DNA of 64,000 nt, taken from assembly GCA_021108035.1 (NCBI GenBank), contig JAIORQ010000075.1, positions 1 to 64,000 on the forward strand, read 5' to 3'. This document shows, piece after piece, positions 17,369 through 25,295 of this stretch. Origin of the DNA: Bacteroidales bacterium (GTDB taxonomy: Bacteria; Bacteroidota; Bacteroidia; Bacteroidales; JAADGE01). Position 1 is the stretch's first letter; the number at the start of each line of letters is the position of its first letter. The translations under genes and the position numbers were made by a program. The notes beneath the pieces are model-generated. The model saw nothing but the letters and a program-made list of their open reading frames with translations. It made no database searches and had not been told where the DNA came from.

Positions 17369-18646
17369 CTAAAAGTCAATTAAAGACAATTCGTTATTTA
17401 AGTAATTCCTCAACGGTATTTGAATTAATATACCTGATTGTGAAAGGAGTTTAATGTATGTAAGATAAATTTCTTTTTCAATCATTAAATTTTTCTTTTC
17501 TTGACTGATAATAACTTGCTTAATATTAATAAGAAACAGAGGAGAAAGGGACGGTGATTTCAGGTATGTATCATAAGTTTCTTGCGTTTTTTGTTTTTCT
17601 TTGAACTCTTGGAAAAGATCATATTCCATAAAAAGTCTGTCTAATTTTGCATAAGTTTCAAATAAGTTTTTTTCTGCCTCTTCATTTTCTGTTTGTGTTT
17701 CATATTTGCTTTCCATAAGTTCCAAATATGCATTATTTACCTTTATTCTGCTGAACGATTTAAAAGGAATAATAATTCCCATACCCAATGAAAATTCTTT
17801 ATTTGGTAATAATTTATCATTGCCTTTATATTCAAATTGCAAAAAGTCTAACCATTCTTTTGCTTGGTCTTTTTCAAATTCATATTCTGCTGTTGCTTCT
17901 TCCTCTTTTGCTTTATTCATCGCATAATTCGGATGCATGTTACTGTTTACGGCAGAATCGTTAACAAGTAATCTTAAGTTATATACTGACAACCAATCAT
18001 CGAATTGTAAAGTAATATTAATTGTGTCATTTTTGAGTAATCTGCATTTTAAATCGTTTGATAAAGACTTATTTTTGATTAATTTTGTAGTTATTTCTAA
18101 TATGTTTTTTTCATTCGACAGCCATTTGTCAACATCAAAATCAGAGCCGTTATTTATTAATTTATTGTAAATATTTTTTTTATCTTGAAGTAATAATAAT
18201 TCCTCTTTTTGAAGTTGAATCTCCCTTTTTGTATAATACAGTTTAACAATATCAATATTTGCCTCTTCCAATTTGTCTAACAGATATGAATTCTGTCTGA
18301 TTTCATATTGCAACTTTTTGTTATTTATAATTTCCTTTGCAGATTGCCTTTCTTTCATTGTATTAAACTTAAAACGAACTTGATATCTTTGAAGTTCAAA
18401 TTCCATTTCATCTGATTCTGTTCGGAAATTAATTTCATTCAGCAAAGGCATCTCTTGTTTATTATTCTGAATAAAATCTATATTTTCAGCATAAGGAATG
18501 CTGTCTGTGTTATTTTTAATGATTTTACTTAACAATTGAGTTGTATTTTTTGATGATTGTCCGGTTAAACAGAATGAACATTGACTTAACAGAAAAAAAG
18601 TTATTACTGTAACACGATATATATTTTGGAATGACTTTATTTTCAT
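17369..18646 (-). CDS. TolC-like outer-membrane efflux protein
   Basis: A 425-residue protein with an N-terminal signal segment (about 1-29, hydrophobic with two Cys) and long helical stretches rich in Glu/Lys/Gln (for example YYTKREIQLQKEELLLLQDK and YLELMESKYETQTENEEAEK), as in outer-membrane factors of TolC type. The order of helical hairpins and a central FSLGMGIIIPFKSFSRIKVN strand segment fit. It lies downstream of an HlyD-type adaptor gene in the same direction, so adaptor and channel probably form an export duct. Sequence is divergent, hence moderate certainty. Confidence 0.65.
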   Translation of the reverse strand: MKIKSFQNIYRVTVITFFLLSQCSFCLTGQSSKNTTQLLSKIIKNNTDSIPYAENIDFIQNNKQEMPLLNEINFRTESDEMEFELQRYQVRFKFNTMKERQSAKEIINNKKLQYEIRQNSYLLDKLEEANIDIVKLYYTKREIQLQKEELLLLQDKKNIYNKLINNGSDFDVDKWLSNEKNILEITTKLIKNKSLSNDLKCRLLKNDTINITLQFDDWLSVYNLRLLVNDSAVNSNMHPNYAMNKAKEEEATAEYEFEKDQAKEWLDFLQFEYKGNDKLLPNKEFSLGMGIIIPFKSFSRIKVNNAYLELMESKYETQTENEEAEKNLFETYAKLDRLFMEYDLFQEFKEKQKTQETYDTYLKSPSLSPLFLINIKQVIISQEKKNLMIEKEIYLTYIKLLSQSGILIQIPLRNYLNNELSLIDF

Positions 18647-18651
18647 TGTTA

Positions 18652-18738
18652 AATTGTTATATTATTACATTGTTTTATTGCCTGCCTGCCGGCAGATAGG
18701 CTGTTTTTCAACAATTTAGCAATGAAGCAATGCAACAA
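18652..18738. repeat. Palindromic element with a CCTGCCTGCCGGCAG core
   Basis: Arms of ATTGTT/ATTG-type units (18652-18680 and 18709-18738) flank a GC-rich palindrome (18680-18701: GCCTGCCTGCC then GGCAGATAGGC, one mismatched pair). It sits in the 147-bp gap between the HlyD-type and TolC-like genes. It could affect read-through or mRNA stability; this is inference. Confidence 0.6.
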
Positions 18739-18793
18739 AGATTTGTTCATCTTACTTCCCGACATTAATTGATTATTTTGCAAAAGCAAAAAT

Positions 18794-19798
18794 TTAATCA
18801 TCATTTAACGATTCAAGCATAACTCTTTCTTTCTGTAAAAACATATTATCTTGCGGGATTCTTATTAATACTTCTCTTCCGTAGGTTTTATAATCAGGCA
18901 TTTTTCTTAATCTTTGCGGAATTTCAACAATTCTGGAACCCAATCCTATTACTTTCCCGATAACTTTATGTTCAGGATGCATACTTGAACTCACCTCAAA
19001 TTTATCACCAACTTTAACATGTAATAATAAACTTTCATGAACAAAACCTTTTACCAATGTAGGTTTCATTTGATAAAAACCCATTAAAGTAGTAAAAGCA
19101 GATATATTTTCTTTTTCTTTACAAAGGATACTTCCGACAATGCCGTCAGAAGGTGCATAGATATACAATCTTTTTTGCTCATCTTTATACTTTTCTATTT
19201 CTGTATCTATAATTTCTTTTTCTATTTTTGAAGGGCTGCTGATATTTCTTAATAATTCTTGTTGAAAAGCAATTTCCTGATTATAATTTTGGGCAATTGT
19301 TGTCATTCTTTCCTTTAGATATTCAAGTTGTATTTGATTGGCAGTTTTGGATGAATCATGTTTATGTTCAATACTTTTTAAGCCTTCAAACAGTATTTTA
19401 TTTAATTCAGTTTCTTTGTTTAATTCATTTATTTTTGCAGTAATTTCATTGAGTTTATTGAGTTTTGTAAAACGAAGATCTGATATTTTATATTTAATTT
19501 CTTTTATATCTTGTTGAGTATTAGCATTAATAACTTCTTTTTTTAATTCAAGTTCATTTATTTTAACAGGTAATACTGTATTTTTTACAAGCATTAACAA
19601 GTCTCCTTTTTTAACTTCCTGTCCGGTTGTAACCAATATTTTTTCAATTACCACATCTCTGTTATGACTTATTTCAGTTTCTTTATTTTCAGAAAAACCG
19701 TAAAAAAAAGCTGATTCAGTTTTTAAGCGATTATACATAAAAAAAAGTAAAATCACTAAACCTATTGTAACGATATATATACTGTTAATTTTTTTCAT
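18794..19798 (-). CDS. HlyD-family periplasmic adaptor protein
   Basis: A 334-residue protein with one N-terminal membrane segment (about 5-23), a lipoyl/barrel-sandwich half-motif (VVIEKILVTTGQEVKKGDLL), a coiled-coil hairpin (about 85-190), the second lipoyl half (YAPSDGIVGSILCKE) and a beta-barrel domain (VKGFVHESLLLHVKVGDKFE). This is the adaptor plan of type I secretion and RND/ABC pumps. No ABC or RND partner is encoded here; the gene immediately upstream encodes the DUF4956 membrane protein (9-bp gap), which may be its inner-membrane partner (inference). TolC-like gene follows downstream. Confidence 0.82.
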   Translation of the reverse strand: MKKINSIYIVTIGLVILLFFMYNRLKTESAFFYGFSENKETEISHNRDVVIEKILVTTGQEVKKGDLLMLVKNTVLPVKINELELKKEVINANTQQDIKEIKYKISDLRFTKLNKLNEITAKINELNKETELNKILFEGLKSIEHKHDSSKTANQIQLEYLKERMTTIAQNYNQEIAFQQELLRNISSPSKIEKEIIDTEIEKYKDEQKRLYIYAPSDGIVGSILCKEKENISAFTTLMGFYQMKPTLVKGFVHESLLLHVKVGDKFEVSSSMHPEHKVIGKVIGLGSRIVEIPQRLRKMPDYKTYGREVLIRIPQDNMFLQKERVMLESLNDD

Positions 19799-19806
19799 AA
19801 ATAAAC

Positions 19807-20592
19807 TTAAATATTGTCTGACCTGTTTCTGTGCATGCTGATTCTCTTGATACTTACTCCGGACAATTTTAATAATTCATCTGCAAGTGTTGTGCTCGAC
19901 AGTTGTTTTTTTATTTTAAAATCATAATTATAACTTATGAAATTGAAGTTGTCTTTTACTTCTGTTTTTAACTTTTTTATTTGGATTTGAATCTTTTCTG
20001 TTTCTGCTGTTTCAGTTTCAATTTTTGATGATTTCAATTTTTCTTTTCTTATTTCTACTTGATGCCTTTTCAGTACAAATTTTTTGCAATGCTGTTTCAT
20101 TATTTTCTCTACTTCATTAATGTTTACAAGTGATGTATCAAGTTCTATTCTTAATTTTCCGAAAAAATCTTTTGCAGGACTGAATGATGACCAGTAAAGC
20201 ATGAAAGCAGTTAAACAAAAACCAAGTGTTCCGATAAGTGCGATTAAAAGTCCGAAAACACCGGTAGCTATTCCGATAGCAATTGCACTAAACATAAACA
20301 CAATATTTCGCGGATTTCTGACAGTAGTACGAAATCTGATAATTGACAAAGCTCCAATCATACCCAAACCTCTGGCAACACTGTCACCTATTGCTTGCAA
20401 AACTGTTGCAGCCACAATTGTAACTAATACCATTGCTTGAATAAAATGATCGGGACGTTCTACATTTCGTGATGTTTTTTCATAAGTGAAGGCTAAAATA
20501 ACTCCAAGTACTATTGAACTCAATACTGTTATTATTATTGAATAAAGCCCGGGATATGCAGAATTATACTGTAATGATGAAAGATCAAACAT
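19807..20592 (-). CDS. DUF4956 inner-membrane protein
   Basis: A 261-residue protein. Residues 1-145 hold about four membrane segments, including the family hallmark ARGLGMIGALSIIRFRTTVR followed by NPRNIVFMFSAIAIGIATG. The remaining part (about 150-261) is a soluble, charged domain with repeated Lys/Glu. The family has no proven function; it is often found with CotH-kinase and VTC/polyphosphate-polymerase genes. Here CotH proteins are close by but no VTC gene is seen. It sits between a lamin-tail T9SS gene (18-bp gap) and the HlyD-type adaptor (8-bp gap), clearly in one operon. Confidence 0.85.
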   Translation of the reverse strand: MFDLSSLQYNSAYPGLYSIIITVLSSIVLGVILAFTYEKTSRNVERPDHFIQAMVLVTIVAATVLQAIGDSVARGLGMIGALSIIRFRTTVRNPRNIVFMFSAIAIGIATGVFGLLIALIGTLGFCLTAFMLYWSSFSPAKDFFGKLRIELDTSLVNINEVEKIMKQHCKKFVLKRHQVEIRKEKLKSSKIETETAETEKIQIQIKKLKTEVKDNFNFISYNYDFKIKKQLSSTTLADELLKLSGVSIKRISMHRNRSDNI

Positions 20593-20610
20593 TTTATAAT
20601 ATTTTGATAT

Positions 20611-21426
20611 CTATTTAATAATAAATTTAAGTGAACTTATGAACTCATTATTGTTAAAAAAATTGCAGATATATATACCGGTAGTTAAGTTTTCTTTCCT
20701 GATAATAGTCTCATTTGAGTTAATAATTTCCTGTCTTAGCTCTTTCCCGAGAATATTATAAATATAAAGTTTTCCGTTAGTAATTGCAGTATTTCCCGGT
20801 ATTTTGAAAACTGATTCATCTCTCATGGGATTAGGGTTAATACTAATACTATTTGATTCATTATCTTCATAAACAGAAGAATCTGTGCTGTTCAATGCAC
20901 CCGGAGTACCGTGAGCTGCATTTGATGCTTTCCAATTTGAAGCTGCATTATTGTCAGAATCCGGGTCTGTTAATTCTAATGTAGGACCGTTACCATCCGG
21001 TTCGGTTGGCCAAGGATCAACATCCTCATAAGTAACTTCATCAATTAGTGTGCCTCCGTCATCAAATAATCTAAGTTGTTCACCACCGTTGCTGAATTTA
21101 AAATCCATGTCGCCGAAAACAGGGCTGACTGACGGAAATAAGATTTCAAAAGCAGATTTATTTCTTACTATAACAAGATATGAATCTGAAGACATAGTAG
21201 TTCCGGAAGGAATGACAAACCCGTTTTCATCATTAGCATCTTTAAAAACCCAACCTGAAATATCTACAGTTTCTGTGTTGTTATTGAATAATTCTACCCA
21301 GTCCTTAGTATCAAAATCATCAGCAGAATTATAGTTTATTTCATTAATAATAATCTGGCTGTTTGATGAAAGCATTAAAAGAACAGACAGAAAGGTGAAA
21401 ACAATTTTTAACAATATTTTATTCAT
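20611..21426 (-). CDS. Short lamin-tail domain protein with T9SS sorting domain
   Basis: A 271-residue secreted protein: signal peptide (about 1-23), lamin-tail domain (about 24-160, starting IIINEINYNSADDFDTKDWV) and T9SS type A domain (about 195-271, from ISINPNPMRDE). It closely matches the C-terminal third of the 992-residue protein encoded directly upstream (shared EINYNSAD-FDT-DW-ELFNN, EPDGNGPTLELT, HGTPGALNST), so the pair arose by partial gene duplication. The lamin-tail fold is an Ig-like module; its bacterial ligand is not known. Confidence 0.88.
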   Translation of the reverse strand: MNKILLKIVFTFLSVLLMLSSNSQIIINEINYNSADDFDTKDWVELFNNNTETVDISGWVFKDANDENGFVIPSGTTMSSDSYLVIVRNKSAFEILFPSVSPVFGDMDFKFSNGGEQLRLFDDGGTLIDEVTYEDVDPWPTEPDGNGPTLELTDPDSDNNAASNWKASNAAHGTPGALNSTDSSVYEDNESNSISINPNPMRDESVFKIPGNTAITNGKLYIYNILGKELRQEIINSNETIIRKENLTTGIYICNFFNNNEFISSLKFIIK

Positions 21427-21462
21427 AATCTTGTTTTTAAATTTTTATTATTTTTTTGTTTG

Positions 21463-21530
21463 AAGTTTGAAGTTCAGGTTTTTTTGAACATACTTTATAA
21501 CTTTGAACTTTATAACTTTAAACTTGTTGT
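21463..21530. repeat. AACTTTATAACTTT-type inverted tract
   Basis: The gap between the two lamin-tail genes contains GTTTGAAGTTTGAAGTTCA followed about 20 bases later by repeats of TTGAACTTTATAACTT, which are roughly its reverse complement. It fits the near-satellite-arm elements elsewhere in the window but is shorter. Confidence 0.45.
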
Positions 21531-21594
21531 TTTTTAAAAGAAAATTGTAGTTTCCGACAAAGTTATTTTTTTTTTTAGAAACTTATGAAAAAAC

Positions 21595-24573
21595 CTATTC
21601 TACAATGAGTTTTTGTGAGCCTAAATATACATCGTTATTATATAGCTTGCAAATATAAAGACCTGAGCCGAGATGTTTTTTTTTCAGAACAACTTCGTTA
21701 GAGTAAAACACTTTACTTATTACCTGTTCTCCGAGAATGTTATATACAAAAAGTTTTCCGTCAGTAATATTAATATTGTCGGGTAATCTGATTATCGCTT
21801 CATATTTCATAGGGTTAGGATAAACATTAATACTAATATTATTAAGTTCTTTTATGGAAGTACTTGTACTGTTTAAGGCTCCCGGAGTACCATGACAGGC
21901 ATGCGGTGCATAAGATGCATGCCAACTTGATGCTGTGTTGTTGTCATAATCAGGGTTTGTTAATTCTAAAGTAGGTCCGTCTCCATCCGGTTCAACAGGC
22001 CAAGGATAATTATCGTTATATTCAACTTGATCAATTAAAGCAGTTTCATTATCAAATAATCTTATAAGTTCGCCATTATTGCTTAATCCATAATCAAAGT
22101 TGCCTATAACATTACTTACATCCGGAAATTGAACTTGAAAATCAGTAATGCTTTGTGCTAAAACGAGATAGGAGCCGGTTGACATTGTAGTTCCGGCAGG
22201 TATTACAAATTCATGAGTGTCATTTTCATCTTTAAAAATCCAATTTGATAAATTAGCAGTTTCTGTGCCGTTATTGTACAATTCAATCCAGTCGTCTGTG
22301 TCAAAATTATCGGCTGAATTATAATTTATTTCATTTATAACAATATTATTATCGGTTGTAGTCGGTATAAAAACAGCTTTGATATTATCATTTTGTGTCA
22401 AAGATAAAGTTACATCAGTCTGATTTATGTCCGGAAGTATTGTATGATTTTCTGATTCCCAATGATCAAAAATGTAATTAGGATTGTTTTCTGTTGCTTT
22501 CATTAACATTTCCATACCTCCGTGATAGCTGCCTATCCACGGAAAGTCATCGTTGGTGAGTTCAACAGAATTAAATTTGATACCCCCGGCACCTACAGGT
22601 TCAACACTTAATGTAACATTATAAGGCCCTGTTAAATCATAACAATCATTTAAACCTGCCGGTATAACAGTTTCTCTCAAAGTAATAAAATCTTTGACTT
22701 TCTGAACATTATTTTGCCATTCTGTGAAGTTACCTCCCCATCTGTTTATCTGTTTCGGCATTTCAGGTGCAATTTGGTCTTCAATAGTTTCCAATAAATC
22801 AATCATATCACCGGCAATAAAAACAGTATTCATTAAATCTTGATAACGAGAAATATAATATTGCTTAAAGACATCACTATCTAACAGTTTATTCAGTATT
22901 TCGATATGTTGCCCGGGGTCATTCCATATTCCTTCAGGATAACAAGGAGAAGCATTTGCTGTTTCATCAGGAACATTTGTATAATTTATATAATGATTAA
23001 AGGTTGCATCTTCATCCCATAAAATATAACCCCATTTTTGGTGGTCTCCTTCAGGATCAGTTCCTCGCCACCAACCTACATTCCAATTTATCCAATCAGT
23101 ACAAACAACAAAGGAATTAACTAATACATAATCAACTAAGCTTTCGTACCAGTACTTTGAGGCTACATAATCAAAATTACTTTGGTCTGACATATCATTA
23201 TTTAATATAAAGTTTTTAAGCAGCGTCCAATCATTTATTGCTTCATCACCTCCGTATTCTGCCCATGTTCCACCCCATAACATCATATAATAAAGATGGT
23301 ATTTATCTTGATCGTAATAGTATTTTGTATAATCAGAATCAGTTACTTTTTCTCTGATTGAATATACTCCCCAAAAGTCGCCGTTTACATATGAAACACA
23401 TCTTTCGCCACGTCGCATATCTAAATTCAATTTATTTTTATTTGCCAATTTTTGAATAAAAATATCACGCATATGCGCACTTGTGTCAATACCGGGATAA
23501 TTATCGTCTCCGGAAGCTCTGATAATTATTCTTTGAAATTCTTCCCTGTCAGAGAGTGTGAGTAATTTTTGTTTTATAGCTTCGTGATAACCCATTTCAT
23601 CTCTTGCTATATAGTCATAACTTCGTTGATCGAAATACCATGAATCCTGTCCGTGCTTGTTGTATTCACCATAACCGAAATCTTTACGTTCACCGTCTTT
23701 AAAATATTCAATAGTTCCGTGAGGTTTAAGATATTGATTTCCGTTTAGCATTGTTTGCATTTCATTACCTGCAGTTGATAATATAGGCAATGTATGGTCT
23801 GTATCAATAAAATAGGTGTTAAATGTTATAAAACTCGGTAAAATTTCAATATCACTTGAAATACAAACAGCTTTCAGAATTGTAGTTGAATTAATTATAA
23901 CAGGGTCGTCATAATAAGTTGAACTGCTTGTCGGCCTGTTACCGTTAGTTGTATAGTAAATAGTACTGTTAGGATCACTTGTTGTTATACTTATTGTTAC
24001 AGAACCGTTATAAAAGCCTGCTACTTCACTCATAATTGGTGCATCTGCATATTCAGTATAAGAAGTATTACTGTTAGATTCACCTTTTGTAGGGAAAGTA
24101 AATATTTTCCATGTACTTGAACCATCCGATTCTCTTCCCACAGAATGTTCAACTTGTGTTATTTGCAGCTGAAATTGGTTAATAACAGTACCTGAAGGGT
24201 TTGAAAAGATAACATGTTCAGGTGTCTCCTTTGTTTGTTTGAGCTTGAAATTAGTATGATAATTTTCGCCTGAAACTTCATCTCTTCCGGATGCCCAAAA
24301 GGTTAAATATCCGGCAGCAGGAATGCTTGTACCTGCCGGAATCTCCCATTTCATAGGAAAAGATTCATTATCACTAAGGTAGTAACCACTTATATCAACA
24401 CTTGAACTGCTTGTGTTATAAAGTTCAATCCAGTCTTCAGTTTTAGTATAATTATCTGTGTAACCGGTAAGGTTGGAGGCAGAGTATTCGTTAATAACGA
24501 CTTGTCCGAATGAAAAATATGAGGCAAGTGTAAATATTAGTAATAAGTTGGTTTTTAAGGTTAATTTCATCAT
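21595..24573 (-). CDS. Large CotH-kinase / double lamin-tail protein with T9SS domain
   Basis: A 992-residue secreted protein: signal peptide (about 1-23), lamin-tail domain 1 (about 25-165), chitobiase-type C-terminal domain (about 185-255, STIYYTTNGNRPT), CotH-kinase domain (about 265-620, with FQRIIIRASGDDNYPG, FWGVYSIREKV and the acidic motif ILWDEDATFNHY), a beta-repeat region (about 660-745, IFDHWESENH), lamin-tail domain 2 (about 750-885) and T9SS sorting domain (about 910-992). It is the first gene of the minus-strand locus that continues with a short lamin-tail protein, DUF4956, HlyD and TolC genes. Kinase activity on surface proteins is the family-based expectation, not shown. Confidence 0.88.
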   Translation of the reverse strand: MMKLTLKTNLLLIFTLASYFSFGQVVINEYSASNLTGYTDNYTKTEDWIELYNTSSSSVDISGYYLSDNESFPMKWEIPAGTSIPAAGYLTFWASGRDEVSGENYHTNFKLKQTKETPEHVIFSNPSGTVINQFQLQITQVEHSVGRESDGSSTWKIFTFPTKGESNSNTSYTEYADAPIMSEVAGFYNGSVTISITTSDPNSTIYYTTNGNRPTSSSTYYDDPVIINSTTILKAVCISSDIEILPSFITFNTYFIDTDHTLPILSTAGNEMQTMLNGNQYLKPHGTIEYFKDGERKDFGYGEYNKHGQDSWYFDQRSYDYIARDEMGYHEAIKQKLLTLSDREEFQRIIIRASGDDNYPGIDTSAHMRDIFIQKLANKNKLNLDMRRGERCVSYVNGDFWGVYSIREKVTDSDYTKYYYDQDKYHLYYMMLWGGTWAEYGGDEAINDWTLLKNFILNNDMSDQSNFDYVASKYWYESLVDYVLVNSFVVCTDWINWNVGWWRGTDPEGDHQKWGYILWDEDATFNHYINYTNVPDETANASPCYPEGIWNDPGQHIEILNKLLDSDVFKQYYISRYQDLMNTVFIAGDMIDLLETIEDQIAPEMPKQINRWGGNFTEWQNNVQKVKDFITLRETVIPAGLNDCYDLTGPYNVTLSVEPVGAGGIKFNSVELTNDDFPWIGSYHGGMEMLMKATENNPNYIFDHWESENHTILPDINQTDVTLSLTQNDNIKAVFIPTTTDNNIVINEINYNSADNFDTDDWIELYNNGTETANLSNWIFKDENDTHEFVIPAGTTMSTGSYLVLAQSITDFQVQFPDVSNVIGNFDYGLSNNGELIRLFDNETALIDQVEYNDNYPWPVEPDGDGPTLELTNPDYDNNTASSWHASYAPHACHGTPGALNSTSTSIKELNNISINVYPNPMKYEAIIRLPDNINITDGKLFVYNILGEQVISKVFYSNEVVLKKKHLGSGLYICKLYNNDVYLGSQKLIVE

Positions 24574-24621
24574 AATATTATAATTTTAAAATGGATTTTG
24601 CAATATTCTGATAATGTTATA

Positions 24622-24653
24622 ATTATGTAGATTATAAATTCCGTAAAGGTTGC
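24622..24653 (-). promoter_or_regulatory. Possible ECF-type promoter of the CotH/lamin-tail locus
   Basis: Read on the minus strand, TTTGCAACCTTTACGG is followed at 16 bases by TCTACA, about 50 bases before the ATG. It resembles the promoter at 33410-33438 (TTTGTAACCTTTCG then CGTCTAA). Only part of the -10 matches, so this is tentative. Confidence 0.35.
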
Positions 24654-24818
24654 AAAAAAAATAAACTAAACTTCAATTTTGTTTCTGATACTTATTATAT
24701 CAAGATTATTGACAATATAACCTGCCTTCGATTTTTTTCAGGTTTGTACATAATTTTGTATGGACATAACTTATAGCAAACAATTGAAATTTATCGGATT
24801 AGTTTTAAGAAGAGTAAT

Positions 24819-25241
24819 TTATTGTTTTTTAATCGTTTGAGGGGCAGTACCGGCAATTATTTTAGCTTCAGGTACATTAATATTAATGAAAATCTCATTA
24901 CTTTGTGAGCCGTCTTGAGAAATAAAAACTGTTTTAAAGTCTTTTATTTCATCTTTGCCTGAACAAAATCCGTAAACTATATTACCTTTTTTGTCAATTT
25001 CTGTAATCGGCATAGTTGCCGTAATACCATTCGAAAATTCATGTTTCATTTTTAATGAACTGAAGTTTGTTTCATTAACGGAATAAATAACTCTTATATA
25101 AACAGGATTATCATTATTGCAAATGCCTTTGGAATAATATTCGATGCTTACAAGTTCTGCAACTATTTTTTTATCTTTGTCTGACACAAAAGATAAAAAT
25201 AAACCGGCAGATAATAATAACAGAAAAAATAAGTTTTTCAT
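24819..25241 (-). CDS. Small secreted protein of unknown function
   Basis: A 140-residue protein with a signal peptide (about 1-18, LLLLSAGLFLSFVS) and a single beta-rich domain containing two Cys (in SKGICNNDN and GFCSGKDE) that may pair. I do not recognise the family. It ends in a Lys/Gln tail with no sorting domain. It is divergent from relA and has its own promoter box at 25266-25273, so it is not part of the CotH locus. Confidence 0.65.
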   Translation of the reverse strand: MKNLFFLLLLSAGLFLSFVSDKDKKIVAELVSIEYYSKGICNNDNPVYIRVIYSVNETNFSSLKMKHEFSNGITATMPITEIDKKGNIVYGFCSGKDEIKDFKTVFISQDGSQSNEIFININVPEAKIIAGTAPQTIKKQ

Positions 25242-25265
25242 AAAAGCTGATTTTTTTCAGGACTG

Positions 25266-25273
25266 CAAATTTA
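25266..25273 (-). promoter_or_regulatory. Bacteroidota -7 box (TAAATTTG) for the small secreted protein
   Basis: On the minus strand TAAATTTG lies 24 bases before the ATG at 25241, in the 54-bp divergent region shared with the relA gene. Confidence 0.6.
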
Positions 25274-25295
25274 CATTTTTTTTTGATTATAATTG

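Noticed and set aside
18794-20592. Classical type I secretion or RND pump
   Set aside because: No ABC or RND gene accompanies the HlyD/TolC pair; only DUF4956 is adjacent, so a standard pump is not supported.
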